Assembly: GCA_948474755.1 (NCBI GenBank)
Contig: CAOLHI010000559.1
Coordinates: 186,001-250,000 of the forward strand
Direction: 5' to 3'
DNA length: 64,000 nt
From: Ctenosaura bakeri
Taxonomy: Eukaryota > Chordata > Lepidosauria > Squamata > Iguanidae
Shown here: positions 12,769 to 23,170 of the stretch, piece by piece
How positions within the stretch are numbered: the first letter of the stretch is position 1
Layout of the letters: every line of letters starts with the position of its first letter
Notes under the pieces: generated by a model
Seen by the model: only the letters and a program-made list of their open reading frames with translations
The model's database searches: none
Told to the model about the DNA's origin: nothing
Translations under genes and position numbers: made by a program

Positions 12769-12875
12769 TTTGGGTGTTGTGGGTTTTCTGGGCTTTGAAG
12801 CTGTGTTCTATTAGTATTTTCTCCTGATGTTTCATCTGCATCTGTGTCTGGCATCTTCAGAGGATCTGCTGTGAC
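12769..12875 (-). mobile_element. Penelope-like element fragment (probable)
   Basis: On the minus strand this carries 'CTGAAGATGCCAGACACAG', 'GATGAAACATCAGGAG' and 'CCCAGAAAACCCACAACAC'. I recognise these from a very common reptilian repeat that I associate with Penelope-like retroelements. The 'CTGAAGA...GATGAAAC' part (12826-12860) resembles the conserved core of the hammerhead ribozymes known in such elements. Only about 105 bp survive, with no reverse-transcriptase frame. Confidence 0.45.
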
Positions 12876-13435
12876 CCCTTCTTCAAGACTGATAATTATT
12901 ACCTTTTCCACCCAATCTCTCTCCATCCATTCTTGTCTCACTTTCTGATAGCCTTGTATGGTACTTAAGAGTGTCTCATTTCTTGTGTGCTTGTCAATTC
13001 AAATAAAACACTTTGTTTAATTTTAATTGGAGTCCTCTTTACAGTTAGTACTAGTATACATAGGTAAAAAGATCCTGCCATTACCTTCTTCTCACAGACC
13101 TCTTTTGAGCTATAATTTCCCCAAATTCTAAGGAGATGCTGGCATTGTGGGTGAATCCCAACATCCCCCATCTCTTAGGATAACACTGGTGCATCTCCTT
13201 CTGAACTTTATCATGGGATTGTGTGAGATATTGAAATTCTTCATTGAGATTTTGGGATATAACAAAGGACATCAAAGAAAAATGACAACTGCCTCCTTAC
13301 TTTGCCACTGTATTAACACTGCAAGTCTAAGGTTACAGAACAGTAATAGGAACATGCCATGCACTTGTTTGTCACAACTACGCAGATACATTAAATCAAC
13401 ATAAGTCAAGACTTATGTTAAGTGCCATTGACTTA
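12876..13435. other. Unassigned DNA
   Basis: Nothing recognised. The open frames on both strands around 13081-13404 overlap one another and show no domain. Confidence 0.5.
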
Positions 13436-13616
13436 GGCCCTTTCCGCACTAGACGGTTATAGTGCTATTATTCCATTTTCAACATCTTATGGAATCCTGG
13501 GGTTTGAAGTTCAGGGAGGGGCCTTTGAGGCCCCTCCCTAAACTACAATCCCCAGAATTCCATAGGATGGTGAAAGTGGAATAACAGCACTATAACAGTC
13601 AAGTGTGGAAATGGTC
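13436..13616. mobile_element. Snap-back MITE, family A, 181 bp, best-preserved palindrome
   Basis: The ends are GGCCCTTTCCGCAC and the inverse GTGTGGAAATGGTC. Nearly the whole element is one inverted repeat with its centre near 13527. Left-arm 'GGGAGGGGCCTTTGAGG' runs directly into its complement 'CCCCTCCCTAAACT', and 'TCTTATGGAATCCTGGGGTT' pairs with 'ATCCCCAGAATTCCATAGGA'. The flanks are TTA (13433-13435) and TAA (13617-13619), one step from an identical duplication. A transcript would fold into a long hairpin. Confidence 0.85.
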
Positions 13617-15330
13617 TAAATCATTTTACTGTAGTTGGGACTAACAATTGGTTTTAGATCCATACCAGTATAGTACAAGTACAGAGGTGCAAGAAGAAGC
13701 TGTGAAACATCAGTCCCCACACTAGTGAGAATAAAGGAGCCCTGGAATGCCATTTGAAATGTGTGTCAGATGCAGAAAGCCATTATTTTCATTGCAGTGT
13801 GCTAATAAAGAATACAAACATCTCTTCTCTGATGAAGAAATAATATCCCTATAAAGAAAAAGAAATCATCCTGTAACTCCTAGATACATGCATGGATGAA
13901 TCCTCTGTATTGCCTTAGCTTTTAAGCCATGAGATATTGAGCAGGTTTTGTTTAAATAACCAATTAAATCAATTTAAACTGAATTATTTGACTTGCTCAA
14001 TGAACCTGAATGTTTCCATTCTAATGGACTATGTTCATTTGCCCTGTGGAAAGAAATGTCCTGAGAGGAAAACAATAGGACCATTAATAATTTATGGTGC
14101 ACGGCATTAAATATTTTAGAACAGACAAGGTTTGATAATAATTTCAGATTTTGCCAGGAATGGAACTCTCAGATTTTGTCTTATTCTATTAAATATATAT
14201 TAAAAAGAGAAAAATTTTGACATTTTTAGTTTTTCAACTGGTTTTGGATTTTTTAAAATAATAATTATTTTGTGTGCCTATTCCTTGAGGATTGTAGGAC
14301 AAGTGACTAGTTGTTCAGTTTTGGATTTGTGTTCTTTATCCTTCACTGATAAGTGTCTGATGTTCTTATTTGGAGAAATAATATTTCTACTCAAGTCAGA
14401 AGAGATGAGGTTTATAGTATATTTTCAGGACCCTGTGGCAACACAAAAAATTAGGGTCTGTTTTTTAAAAAAACAGCCTTGAGATTTTTTTTCTCCCTGT
14501 TTGTTTTAGCGTCAGGGCTCACAGCTATGTAGAAAATCTATCTGATGTGGATTCATATTGAATAAAAAGAAAGAAAGAAAGAAAGAAAGACATTGATAGT
14601 GGGGTATAAATTGGACCACACTTTATTAAACTATTTATAATATCCTAACCTGCAGCAAGGACTTCAATAGTATTAGCTATTGTGAAGGGCATATGTTCAT
14701 CTTGACCTCCCCTTCCCCATGAAAGAGTGAAGCTGCTATCTGCTTCTTAACAGCCTGCCTGAAGCCATCCTTAGCTTACCTTACCCTGTGGGAAGATCAA
14801 CTCTATCCCCTATCATCCTCAAACACCAAGCTTTAAAAGAAGATACGGGCAGAACTTATCCCAACAGCTGATTCTCTTCCTGACACTCAGCCCCATAGAA
14901 CCTTAGATGCCATTATAGAGACCAGTTTTTCACAAAAGGCGCCAAGTATATGCTCACCAATCCACTAATCCTTTGACCTTTCCTATACTTGCATAGATGA
15001 AAACTGGGTCACGTGGTCAAGCAGAATCCATGTGTGGTCAAGATCTCAAAAGTTATTATAGAGGAAGAACACATAGGCTAGGTGAGGCTGCAGTAGTTTG
15101 CTTTTGCCTGAACCAACTAAGAAGGACAAGATTCTACCCCTCCTCTCCTCTCCTCCACTGACTAAATTGAATATGAATTACTTTTGCAGTTTTAACTGTG
15201 TTTGCAGCAAATGAAGTAAGGCAGGATAAAAGGGGAAAGTGGAAGAAGGAGAGAGAAACTGGGACATTTTAAAAATAGCTGGAAAAGTGAGGTGACAGCA
15301 GATTAATTGGGGATGTCCCTGTCAAACTGA
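13617..15330. other. Unassigned DNA with one microsatellite
   Basis: Apart from the AAAG tract at 14565-14590 nothing is recognised. Confidence 0.5.
14565..14590. repeat. (AAAG)n microsatellite
   Basis: Six uninterrupted AAAG units. Confidence 0.9.
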
Positions 15331-15431
15331 AGCCATTTCCAGCTGCCTCCTCCCTAAACTGCAAATCCCAGCATACCATAGGATGTTGAAAGTGGAATAA
15401 TAGCGTTATAACATCTACTGCAGAAACTGCC
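15331..15431. mobile_element. Short MITE, family A derivative, 101 bp
   Basis: It begins AGCCATTTCCAGC and ends CTGCAGAAACTGCC, between identical TGA triplets (15328-15330 and 15432-15434). Compared with the 181-202 bp copies it lacks most of the left arm: the 5' terminus joins directly to 'TCCTCCCTAAACTGCAAA'. The copy at 34168 has the same join. Confidence 0.75.
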
Positions 15432-15599
15432 TGAGGCAATTGGAAGTTACTTGTCCTGTGAGCAATCACTTCAAGGTAGGCAAAGAACGTCCGGAGATGA
15501 TTTAAAGCACCAAGACAAAATTATCTCCGAAGCTGGTGCTCTCTGGACACATTGCCTCAGAGGCAATCTTATATAGCAGAGTTTCAAAAACAGCAAAAG

Positions 15600-16046
15600 C
15601 GTGTGCAGCAGAGTACAACTACAACAAAAGATACATTATTGCTCTGACCACTCTACGCTCAGGTTAGTTACTCACAGACACAGAGTGTGTCATCCAAAAT
15701 ACCTGGAGGCTTTAATCTTCTCAGTTGCAATACATACAACTATATACAGGATATGCAGATGAATAGCAGATACACAGACAGAGATACATGCAGAGATACT
15801 GGCAGACATAGATTCAAGCAAGCAGAGAGAAAGCAAGCATTCACACTTCTCTTTTATGCACTCCTGCTTACAGGTCATCAGTCTGGGCAATTAGCATGAT
15901 GCAACACCTTGCCATGTTTGCGGTATCATGACTCAGCCCTTGCTAGGAAATGTGTCATCACTCGCTTAGTCATTCCCCAGGTGTTTCACATGTTCATCAA
16001 AGGTATTTTCCAATGGAGCAAATGACATTGCATTTTTTATCCAACA
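15600..16046 (-). mobile_element. Candidate LTR on the minus strand (weak)
   Basis: Read on the minus strand, a start TGTTGGATAAA is followed by a TATA-like 'GCATAAAAG' and a poly(A)-like ATTAAA (about 15712-15717), spaced as in a retroviral or Gypsy-type LTR. The 3' boundary and target duplication could not be fixed, and I recognise no internal region nearby. It could instead be unrelated single-copy DNA. Confidence 0.3.
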
Positions 16047-16453
16047 AAGAAGCCCCAGCCACCTTTTGCTAACTTTGTCAGTCAGGTAACTGGGCCCAAA
16101 ATTCTTGCCCACTTCCAGCTGAAGCCTGCATTGACTCACATGGTAGAAAGGTGGGCTGACAATAATATAGAGCTAGGTGCAGTGGGAGAGCTGAAGTTAT
16201 GTATTCTCATTTGGGTCTACTCCCACATCAGTTGTATTAAGAAGTGTCATGGTGCACAGTGTGTTCCCAGTTCCATAGCATCTGCAAATGAAGCCCCATT
16301 TCCTGCAGGAGTTCATAGAGCTACAAGGAAGAATGAGGTGCTGAATTATTCGGGATAATCATAATAATACGCATCATCAGAAAATCTTGGAAAAGTGTAC
16401 CTGCTATTGAGGACACAGCTGTAGCTGTACAGATTGGTGGTTTGCTCAGATTT
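16047..16453. other. Unassigned DNA
   Basis: No recognisable feature. Confidence 0.5.
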
Positions 16454-16635
16454 TGTTGTGTGTCTTCAAGTCACTTCTGACTTACGGTGACTCTGAGGCA
16501 AAACTATCACAGGATTTTCTGGAGCTGAGAGTGTGTGATGCACCTAAAGTCACCCAGTGGGTTTCAATGGCCAAGTGGGGAATCGAACTCTGGTTATAAT
16601 CCAATGCCCAAACCACTACACCATTGTGGTTGTCT
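16454..16635 (-). mobile_element. tRNA-derived SINE (MIR/Sauria-like)
   Basis: On the minus strand the tRNA-like head lies at the right end. A pol III A-box-like 'GGTGTAGTGGTTTGGGC' is followed by a B-box-like 'GTTCGATTCC'. Then come the core motif 'CCACTGGGTGAC' and the LINE-derived tail ('AGTCAGAAGTGACTTGAAGA'). About 180 bp, near full length but diverged. The tail resembles that of the RTE LINE copies in this window, which suggests dependence on their machinery. Confidence 0.75.
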
Positions 16636-17164
16636 TTGCACATATCAAAAAGAAAGCACAAAACCATTACTGGAATTAAATGGACCTATAACTCCATGGA
16701 TGAGGATTCAAACTAAATAAATTCAGCAATCTGATTCAATTCAAAACAGGATTCAAACAACGTGCAAATAATTGCAGTTCTATCTGCTTAGAGCTTTATT
16801 TATTGAGTGCAAAAGCAGTGCTTCGTTTGTTGTTTGTTTAATCCAACCTGCAAAAAGGTTTTGACAAATTAGATTCACAGCTGTGTTGTCTGAGGGTCAT
16901 AAACTGTATATTTATACCAACTCACATCAACAGGAGTCACATATACCACTGATCAGTACATTCTCTGTTATTTTCTGGACATGTTATTTTGCATTTTAAA
17001 GCTTCTCGGCCACTTCAGAATGTGGTCACCAATTCTCCTTCATTCACCCAACATGCTTTGGTTAGAGGTCTGTTATGTGAAGGCGGATAACTCTGATGAA
17101 AAGTATCACACCATGATGAAAACTTTATCACCTGACTATTGAGACATTTTGGAACTGTGGTTAT
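16636..17164. other. Unassigned DNA
   Basis: Nothing recognised. Confidence 0.5.
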
Positions 17165-17904
17165 GGCCATTTCTACACAAGAGGTGAGGAGCAGTTCACT
17201 GTGTGTCAAAAGTGGTGTTTTTATACTCTGATTCAGAAACTGAATTCAGAAATTCAGAAACGGTGCTGTCGCGCAGCCCCCCCCCCCTTTACATTGTACT
17301 ACTGCAGAGAACAGTGGTTGCTGCATCCGCAACATTAAGTCCCTGGCCATTCCACCTCCTTCACTCAGCCCCCCCAATGGCTGATTGGTCTGCGGTTTTT
17401 TTTAAAAAAAACACGCACACATTTTTAACACATTTCTGTGTTGCTACATTTGTGTGTAGGAATGTATGTCCGTTGATAGGTGGAAAAAAACATGCCTTAA
17501 CAGTCCACTACCAGATCCACTCTCTTCCTGCTGTCTGCTTAATGCACGAAGACAATAATGACAGCACCCTGTCTTTTGATGGGCGGAAAGAGATAGAGAT
17601 AGAAGTGATGGAAGGGACAGCCTGGGAATGCCCATAGCCAGCCATTTCTGTAATGTGAATCGGTGCTACGTTCCTACATGTAGGCAAAAACCGAAGCAGA
17701 ACTGGTTTGGGAGATTTACATTGGAGTTTTTCTGTTTTTTACATACAGTGGTTTCTCATCTCAGTGAACTGCAGTGAACCGTTCTAGGAGCTGAAAACAT
17801 GCAGAACCATGAGAAAAACTACGACACTAAAATGGCACAACATGCAGACCAGAGGGTAAGAATTCAACGCTGCTACAATGTATCAACCTCATGTGGAAAT
17901 AGCC
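17165..17904. mobile_element. TIR transposon, 740 bp, non-autonomous
   Basis: The ends are GGCCATTTCTACAC and the inverse ATGTGGAAATAGCC, flanked by identical TAT triplets (17162-17164 and 17905-17907). The interior differs from the snap-back MITEs. It holds a C10 tract at 17278-17287, a T/A junction near 17400 and a segment starting TACAGTGGTTTCTCATC at about 17744 that may be a nested pogo-like end. The largest open frame, 17203-17637 (144 residues), has no transposase motif and looks accidental. I infer mobilisation in trans. Confidence 0.75.
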
Positions 17905-18110
17905 TATGTCACCATACATTCAAAACTGTAATAAGGGATAGTCAAAATTCATGCATGGAGAGTTGACAGTCATGAAGCAGCCATTAACAAGTTTGTGCTC
18001 TACTTAAATACCAAATGAAAATACTCATTTCTGTTAAGGTACCTATGCTATTCTCTGTAAAATTAACATTTTGACCACATTCATAAATTACACTATGCAG
18101 ACATATCTGT

Positions 18111-18552
18111 GGCCATTTCCACACGGGGCGAGGGAATCGCCCTGTGCCGCTACTTACCGGAGCTTCTGGCTCCCTGGTCCAGTCCAGGCTGCTCCGGAGC
18201 AATGCACGGTTGTCGATCCGCTCTGATCTGGTGTCCAAAATGGCGGATTCCGGTTGGTCGGATTCCGCTGAAGCTCGCCAGCCTAAAGCCCATCCTCAGC
18301 AGATCGCAGGCTCGCATTGGTGCAAGCCTACGAATCTGCACAAGGGAGCAGGCTTGCAGTGGTGTGCTCCATGCTTTTGAAAGACCGGAAAAATCAGGTC
18401 TTTCAAAAGCACGCTGGAGGACCACTTGGGATCCAGAATGGACTGAGGTGCGGATCTACAGTAAGTAGTCTGGACCCAGTCCGCTCCAAGGTGCAGACAT
18501 CCTCCATGGAGGATGCACTGCACCCTTTTTATTACTCTATGTGGAAATGGCC
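18111..18552. mobile_element. TIR transposon, 442 bp, with central hairpin
   Basis: The ends GGCCATTTCCACAC and ATGTGGAAATGGCC form a 14-bp inverted repeat with one mismatch (the innermost base), between identical TGT triplets (18108-18110 and 18553-18555). The interior is GC- and CpG-rich compared with the flanks. A perfect 15-bp inverted repeat, TGCTTTTGAAAGACC (18372-18386 with 18397-18411), closes a 10-nt loop, and weaker pairing extends outward (AGTGGT..CTCCA with TGGAGGACCACT). Several overlapping frames of 75-119 residues on both strands have no domain and are explained by composition. Confidence 0.85.
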
Positions 18553-18555
18553 TGT

Positions 18556-18690
18556 CTTTACCAAGGACCTACACCCCAAAATATGGGATTCTTTAGCATC
18601 TTGTTCAGTTTATATAAAAGGAAAAGCTTTCCAACCCTCAAATAGGGGACATCCCTTATAATAAGAGACATCTGGCAACCCTAATCTGAA
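18556..18690 (-). mobile_element. Possible DNA-transposon end with TAGGGTTGCCAG terminus
   Basis: On the minus strand the segment begins TTAGGGTTGCCAGATGTC and continues with a stretch pairing 'GGGATGTCCCC'. The same TAGGGTTGCCA-type terminus occurs at both ends of the element at 34834-34981. The other end is not found. Confidence 0.35.
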
Positions 18691-19017
18691 AGCTACTGAA
18701 GGACTCATCCTGTGATAGGATCAAGCATTTTTACCTTAGTGCTAGTTAAAACTAAAGAAATTCATTTTTAAAATAATTAGCACCATGCCTCAAAGACCAC
18801 ATGGCTCTGGAGACTGAAAGCATGAGTATGTTCATTTTGCTTAGGAAGAGTTATATGAGATGAGATGGATTGTCCTTTCTCTTACATTCCATTTCCCCTA
18901 CAGGCTAGAGCACTTCTTAAGCAGCAGACAGAATGTATCCCATCTCTGCATCTTAATTATGATGAAATGCTGTACCTGTTGCATTTGTGCATGTGAAGTG
19001 CACAATGCTCCCCCCAG
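18691..19017. other. Unassigned DNA
   Basis: Nothing recognised. Confidence 0.45.
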
Positions 19018-19881
19018 TGTGGTGCACCTCCTCCACTTGGATCCATGAACACAAGCAAGACCTCAGATAAGTCAATATTCCTTCCTTTTATTTAAAGATA
19101 TACTCAGCTTACAAGTCAGTCTTGGGCACTTCTAACACACAGAGTAGTTTCTTCTTTCTCCATTTGACATGATATAGTCCTCACTTAGGGGCCAGAATAT
19201 CTTGGGAATTGGAATGGTGATATTGATTAAACTCCCCCACCATATGGGTCAAAGTCTTTGCCTGTTCTCAGGATTCTCCATGCACTCCTCTCTGTACTTC
19301 TCCCCAGATCTTTGCCCTGGTGTCAGTGGACAGTGTTCCTTCCCCCACTGTCCCCGAGAGTCCTCCCTTCTAATTTCCTCCAGTCAGCCCCTAGGTGCAA
19401 CTGCTGGCTCTCTGGGCTGGCGAGCATGTGCTGATAAAGCTTGTTTCCTCCTGGATTTCTCCTTGGCCTTACCTCCTCAAGACCTGGCCCTAGATGGTAT
19501 GTCTCCCACTCTGGAAGTAAGAGGTCCAATAGAGTGGTGATTATCTATGTTGCCTCCAGCCAATCCCCATCATTTTTGGATGCCACTGGATCCAGGCACT
19601 CCACATCCTTTCCACATCCCTCTCCTGTCTCTCTTTTCCTCCTCTTACTTCCTGCTAAACCTCTTCAATATCCTGGCATCCTCGGGCATCTCATAACTTC
19701 TCCTCCACTTGTTGCATCACTCCTGATTCTGTGCTATGACTGTGAAGGAAAGCATGTGGCATCTCCCAAGCCAATTATTGCTGGGTGCCATGCCTTTCTC
19801 TGATGCACAGCTGCTCTCTTACTTCTTGCCATCAACTAAATAAGGTAGCAAGGTCCCCGCTCTTTCCATGCCACCTCCACA
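19018..19881 (-). mobile_element. Candidate solo LTR on the minus strand
   Basis: On the minus strand the segment starts TGTGGAGGTGG and ends GGTGCACCACA. A poly(A)-signal AATAAA lies within 'TTTAAATAAAAGG' (near 19090), about 75 bp before the end, as expected for R-U5. Its base composition is richer in G and C than the flanks. Frames at 19202-19540 and 19441-19803 fall inside it and show no domain. No identical flanking duplication was found, so the element call and its ends are tentative. Confidence 0.4.
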
Positions 19882-21027
19882 GTGCACTATCTATTAAACC
19901 AGAAATGGGAATCCTGCAATCCCTGGACTGTAAAAAGTCCTTTCCATCTCTTTCTTAGGTTCCTTCTACCCAGAGCTTGGCAGAAACATTTTTATGGCTT
20001 TTTTTTGGGGGGGGGAACAATTTTCACTCCTAAAAGCATCCAGGAGGAGAAACTCTGCTTTAAAACAAGATGCCTCTGTGAGGCTGGTTTGAAAAAGTCA
20101 AAAAGATACTCTTATAATAATAAATATATTATCGATAATGATCTTGCCTCTTAAAGAGGCAAGGAAGAGAATATACCTTGTATGATAAAAAATCCCACCA
20201 TGAGGAACGACCTGGTGGGGGGAAGGGAATGAGTAACAGAGATGATTATTATTTGTACTACTTTGGAAATTTATTAAGTTCCTACTTTAATGTTATGTTC
20301 TTTTTTCTTTCTCTCTTTATTTTTCCCTTATCATTCCTTTTTTTAGCTTATGGAAGGCTAAAATGACACACTGTTTTGTTTTTAGCCTGCAACCTCTTTG
20401 TATGGGGAAGTCACCTTTCTTTCCCTTTCCCTTTCTCCCCCCGTCTTTCTTTCTTTTCCATGTGTTAGCATTCATATTTACGTAAGTTTAATGTAGTATA
20501 AATTAGGTACAGTCCTGCAATGGTACATGGGAGCCTGAAAATTGGCCCTTAGAATTCTGGAGTTTACCTGCCTTTGTGTGAAACAAACAGGTAACTGAAT
20601 TTCAGACATAAAGGTTATGTAACACTGTCCAGTCTAGAATGTATATCTTATCTAGAAGAACACAATCATTTACTTGGAACAATGGCTGAGAGTGAAGAAA
20701 CGAATGTGGAGAGTCTACATTTGTTTAATGGCAATGAAAGTTGTAGTGACTGCAGTGATGACATCAAGACATTCTGTACATTCTAAAATGGCACCCCTTC
20801 CTCTTTAACATTAATACAAATTATATCCTCTAAAAGAACCAGGCACAAAGGGGGTGAGAGGAACATTGTGTCCAGTGAGTATTGACTTGGGAAACCAGGG
20901 TTTTCTTCTTTCTCCCTTTCTTGGGGGATTGACGGGAATCCATCTTTTCACTCCTTCCCCTTCACTTGCAGACAGGTATCTCAACCTTCTTTCTTTGAGT
21001 GAAGCCACTATTTACCACCATCTCTCA
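19882..21027. other. Unassigned DNA
   Basis: T/C-rich tracts near 20300-20460. No gene or element recognised. Confidence 0.5.
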
Positions 21028-21229
21028 GGCCATTTCCATACTACATTGTTATACTGCTATTATTCTACCTGTAACATACTGTGGAATGCTGAGGTTTGTA
21101 GCTTACTGAGGCCAAAGAGATCTCTGGATGAGAATTCTAAATGCCCCTCCCTAAACTGCAAACTCCAAGATTCCACAGGATGTTGAAAGTGGAATAATAG
21201 TACTATAACAGTGTAGTGCAGAAATTGTC
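21028..21229. mobile_element. Snap-back MITE, family A, 202 bp
   Basis: The ends are GGCCATTTCCATAC and the inverse GTGCAGAAATTGTC. The long arms pair as in the 10350 copy ('TTATACTGCTATTATTCTAC' with 'GGAATAATAGTACTATAAC'). The flanks TCA and TCT agree at two of three positions. Non-coding. Confidence 0.8.
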
Positions 21230-22353
21230 TCTGTGCTAAGAGAATGATATTCCTTTCTCCTCCTACAGCAGCAGTTGGTACCTTCCAACCTGCCTACCTT
21301 CCAATTCAAATGGAGGAATAAATATCATGATTGTCATACTGAAATGTCAATTAGAAATCAAAGTAACTTTATTTCACTCTGTTAAACAGTTCTATTTTCA
21401 AACTCTTTGATGTGTGTCCGGGTTTATATTCAGCTTACTCTCTGATCTGTCACATCTAGTTGTCTTAAACTTCTTTGCAATCTGTGATATTATACATTCT
21501 CCTTTTGATACTTCTCATCCTGATCTTTGGCTATTTACTGCTTTCGGTTGTTTTATTCACTCTGTTTCTTGTGTTTGACAAATACTTTTGAGCTCCTTTC
21601 CTGCAACGTTTGGAAAATCAGAAAGGAATCTGTATCTCAGAACAGTTCATTTGAATGAGTAAGCACTAAGAAATGTAGTCAATTACATTTTCAACTTGGA
21701 AAATAGTGATTTTATGGTTCTTTTTTTTTTTTTAGAGTGTTTGTGACAAATAGTTCGAAGTAATCTCATTGCTTAAAATATCATATTTAATTCACTTAAG
21801 ACCTAAAGTTCTAAACTGATTTCATAGTCTTTTTTCCCCTCTGAGAAGATCAGTAAATGTAGATCAGTTGTGATTTTAACAGATGTCTTAGCATCCTACA
21901 CAAGAGTTGTAAATTTTTTTGAGAGAATCCATAGAAATTAAAGTAGTCAAACCAACACACATATAACACCTAAGCCTAGAATCTTGTGGGGGGATTTTGC
22001 TAGTGTAATTCTGGGTTGCATCAGTAGGATGGCTCACAGTAATTGCTTACGCAGTTGGTTTCTGATTCTCCTATTACACTACAAAACAGCGTATAAGAAA
22101 GCCTGATATGGGCATAGATCCTATTTCTTCTGCAATTAGAACATCACCAAACATGTCACTGCTAGGTAAGTAGTCCATTGTTGAAGAGGATTTTGGCTAA
22201 AAGATGAATATAGGAATACTAAAGACATTTGTATCAACTATTTTTAAAAAACAAATTTATCCAGTTTTTGATGATGTGTACATTAGTTTCATTCCCTCTC
22301 ACTAGGAGAAGCCATGAGCACTAGATTCATTGCTTTTCACTTTTTAAGTTGCA
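21230..22353. other. Unassigned DNA
   Basis: A T13 run lies near 21722. No element or gene recognised. Confidence 0.5.
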
Positions 22354-22822
22354 GCTGGCCCTCATATTCACTAGAGTTAGGGGTACAAGATCCTTGCAAA
22401 AGTGGAAAAATTGCAAATTTCAAAATGTCTGTGTGTCTATGTGAATGGGGAAGAGGCATGTTGGGGAGAGCAGGCACCCAGAGTCCAAACCATGTCAGAG
22501 AAAGGAAAGGGAAAGGGATGCATTAGCCTGGTGGCCTTATACTTCCTCTTTCTCAACCATCTTCTTCCTTGGGTGGATATGGAGGGGGAATCAGGAGACT
22601 GGTATTGAGAAATCGGGCTGTGAGCTGTCCTTAGCTGGCCAGGCAGCTGCTGGTGGAGGAGGAAAGGACCACAGGTAGGTTTTTAAAGGGCAGCACGGCC
22701 TGATTGGAACCACTGAGAGGGAAGGATCCCCCAGAAAAGAAGTGCCTGAAGTGGGTGGGAAAAGTTTGGAGAAACTACAAATAATCTAACTTGTGAAAGT
22801 CAAGCCCACAAATGTGGAGGAT
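22354..22822 (+). mobile_element. Possible pogo/Tigger-like MITE (diverged)
   Basis: The left end CAGCTGGCCCTCATATTCAC resembles the CAGT.GGCCCTC termini of the better copies at 28967 and 33814. A decayed candidate right end is 'CACAAATGTGGAGGATG'. The internal sequence is not recognised. Confidence 0.35.
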
Positions 22823-22984
22823 GCACATCTCATAATGTGACATATTTCAATCAATGGGAAAAATATACTGTTTATACTGTATGCACTAGGAAAAATGTGT
22901 ACCAAAATACAATATGGATTTCCATGTGAGAAGGGAAAACAAACTGGGACAAAACTAACAAACTGATTCAACTAATACATTTCA

Positions 22985-23170
22985 AGAGGGATAAATTCAA
23001 TGTATTGAGAAGCTGAAATATGTCCAGAACCGGATCACCAAAGATAGTAGATTGCCCGGAAACCAATCCCTGTGAAGAAAGGTTGAGAGAACTAGGTATG
23101 TTTAGCTTGGAGGAAGAAAGAATGAGAGATGAAATAATAAATGTTTTAAAATACTTGAAGGGTTACCTTG
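22985..23170 (+). mobile_element. CR1 LINE fragment, end of ORF2
   Basis: The plus strand encodes the C-terminal end of a CR1 reverse-transcriptase protein, visible as EERLRELGMFSLEEERMRDE followed by VLKYLKG. The copy is truncated at both sides: the upstream catalytic region and the 3' UTR are absent, and sequence after 23170 is unrelated. Dead copy. Confidence 0.8.

Noticed and set aside
16454..16635. tRNA gene suggested by A- and B-box-like motifs
   Set aside because: The cloverleaf cannot be completed, and the core and LINE-like tail identify a SINE.
17203..17637. 144-residue plus-strand frame
   Set aside because: Contained in the 740-bp TIR element, crosses a C10 and a T/A homopolymer, and shows no transposase or other domain.
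18109..18523. Several frames of 75-119 residues on both strands
   Set aside because: They overlap each other inside the 442-bp GC-rich transposon and have no domain.
19202..19803. Two frames of 112 and 120 residues as a possible gene
   Set aside because: They fall in the candidate minus-strand LTR in different frames and have no domain.
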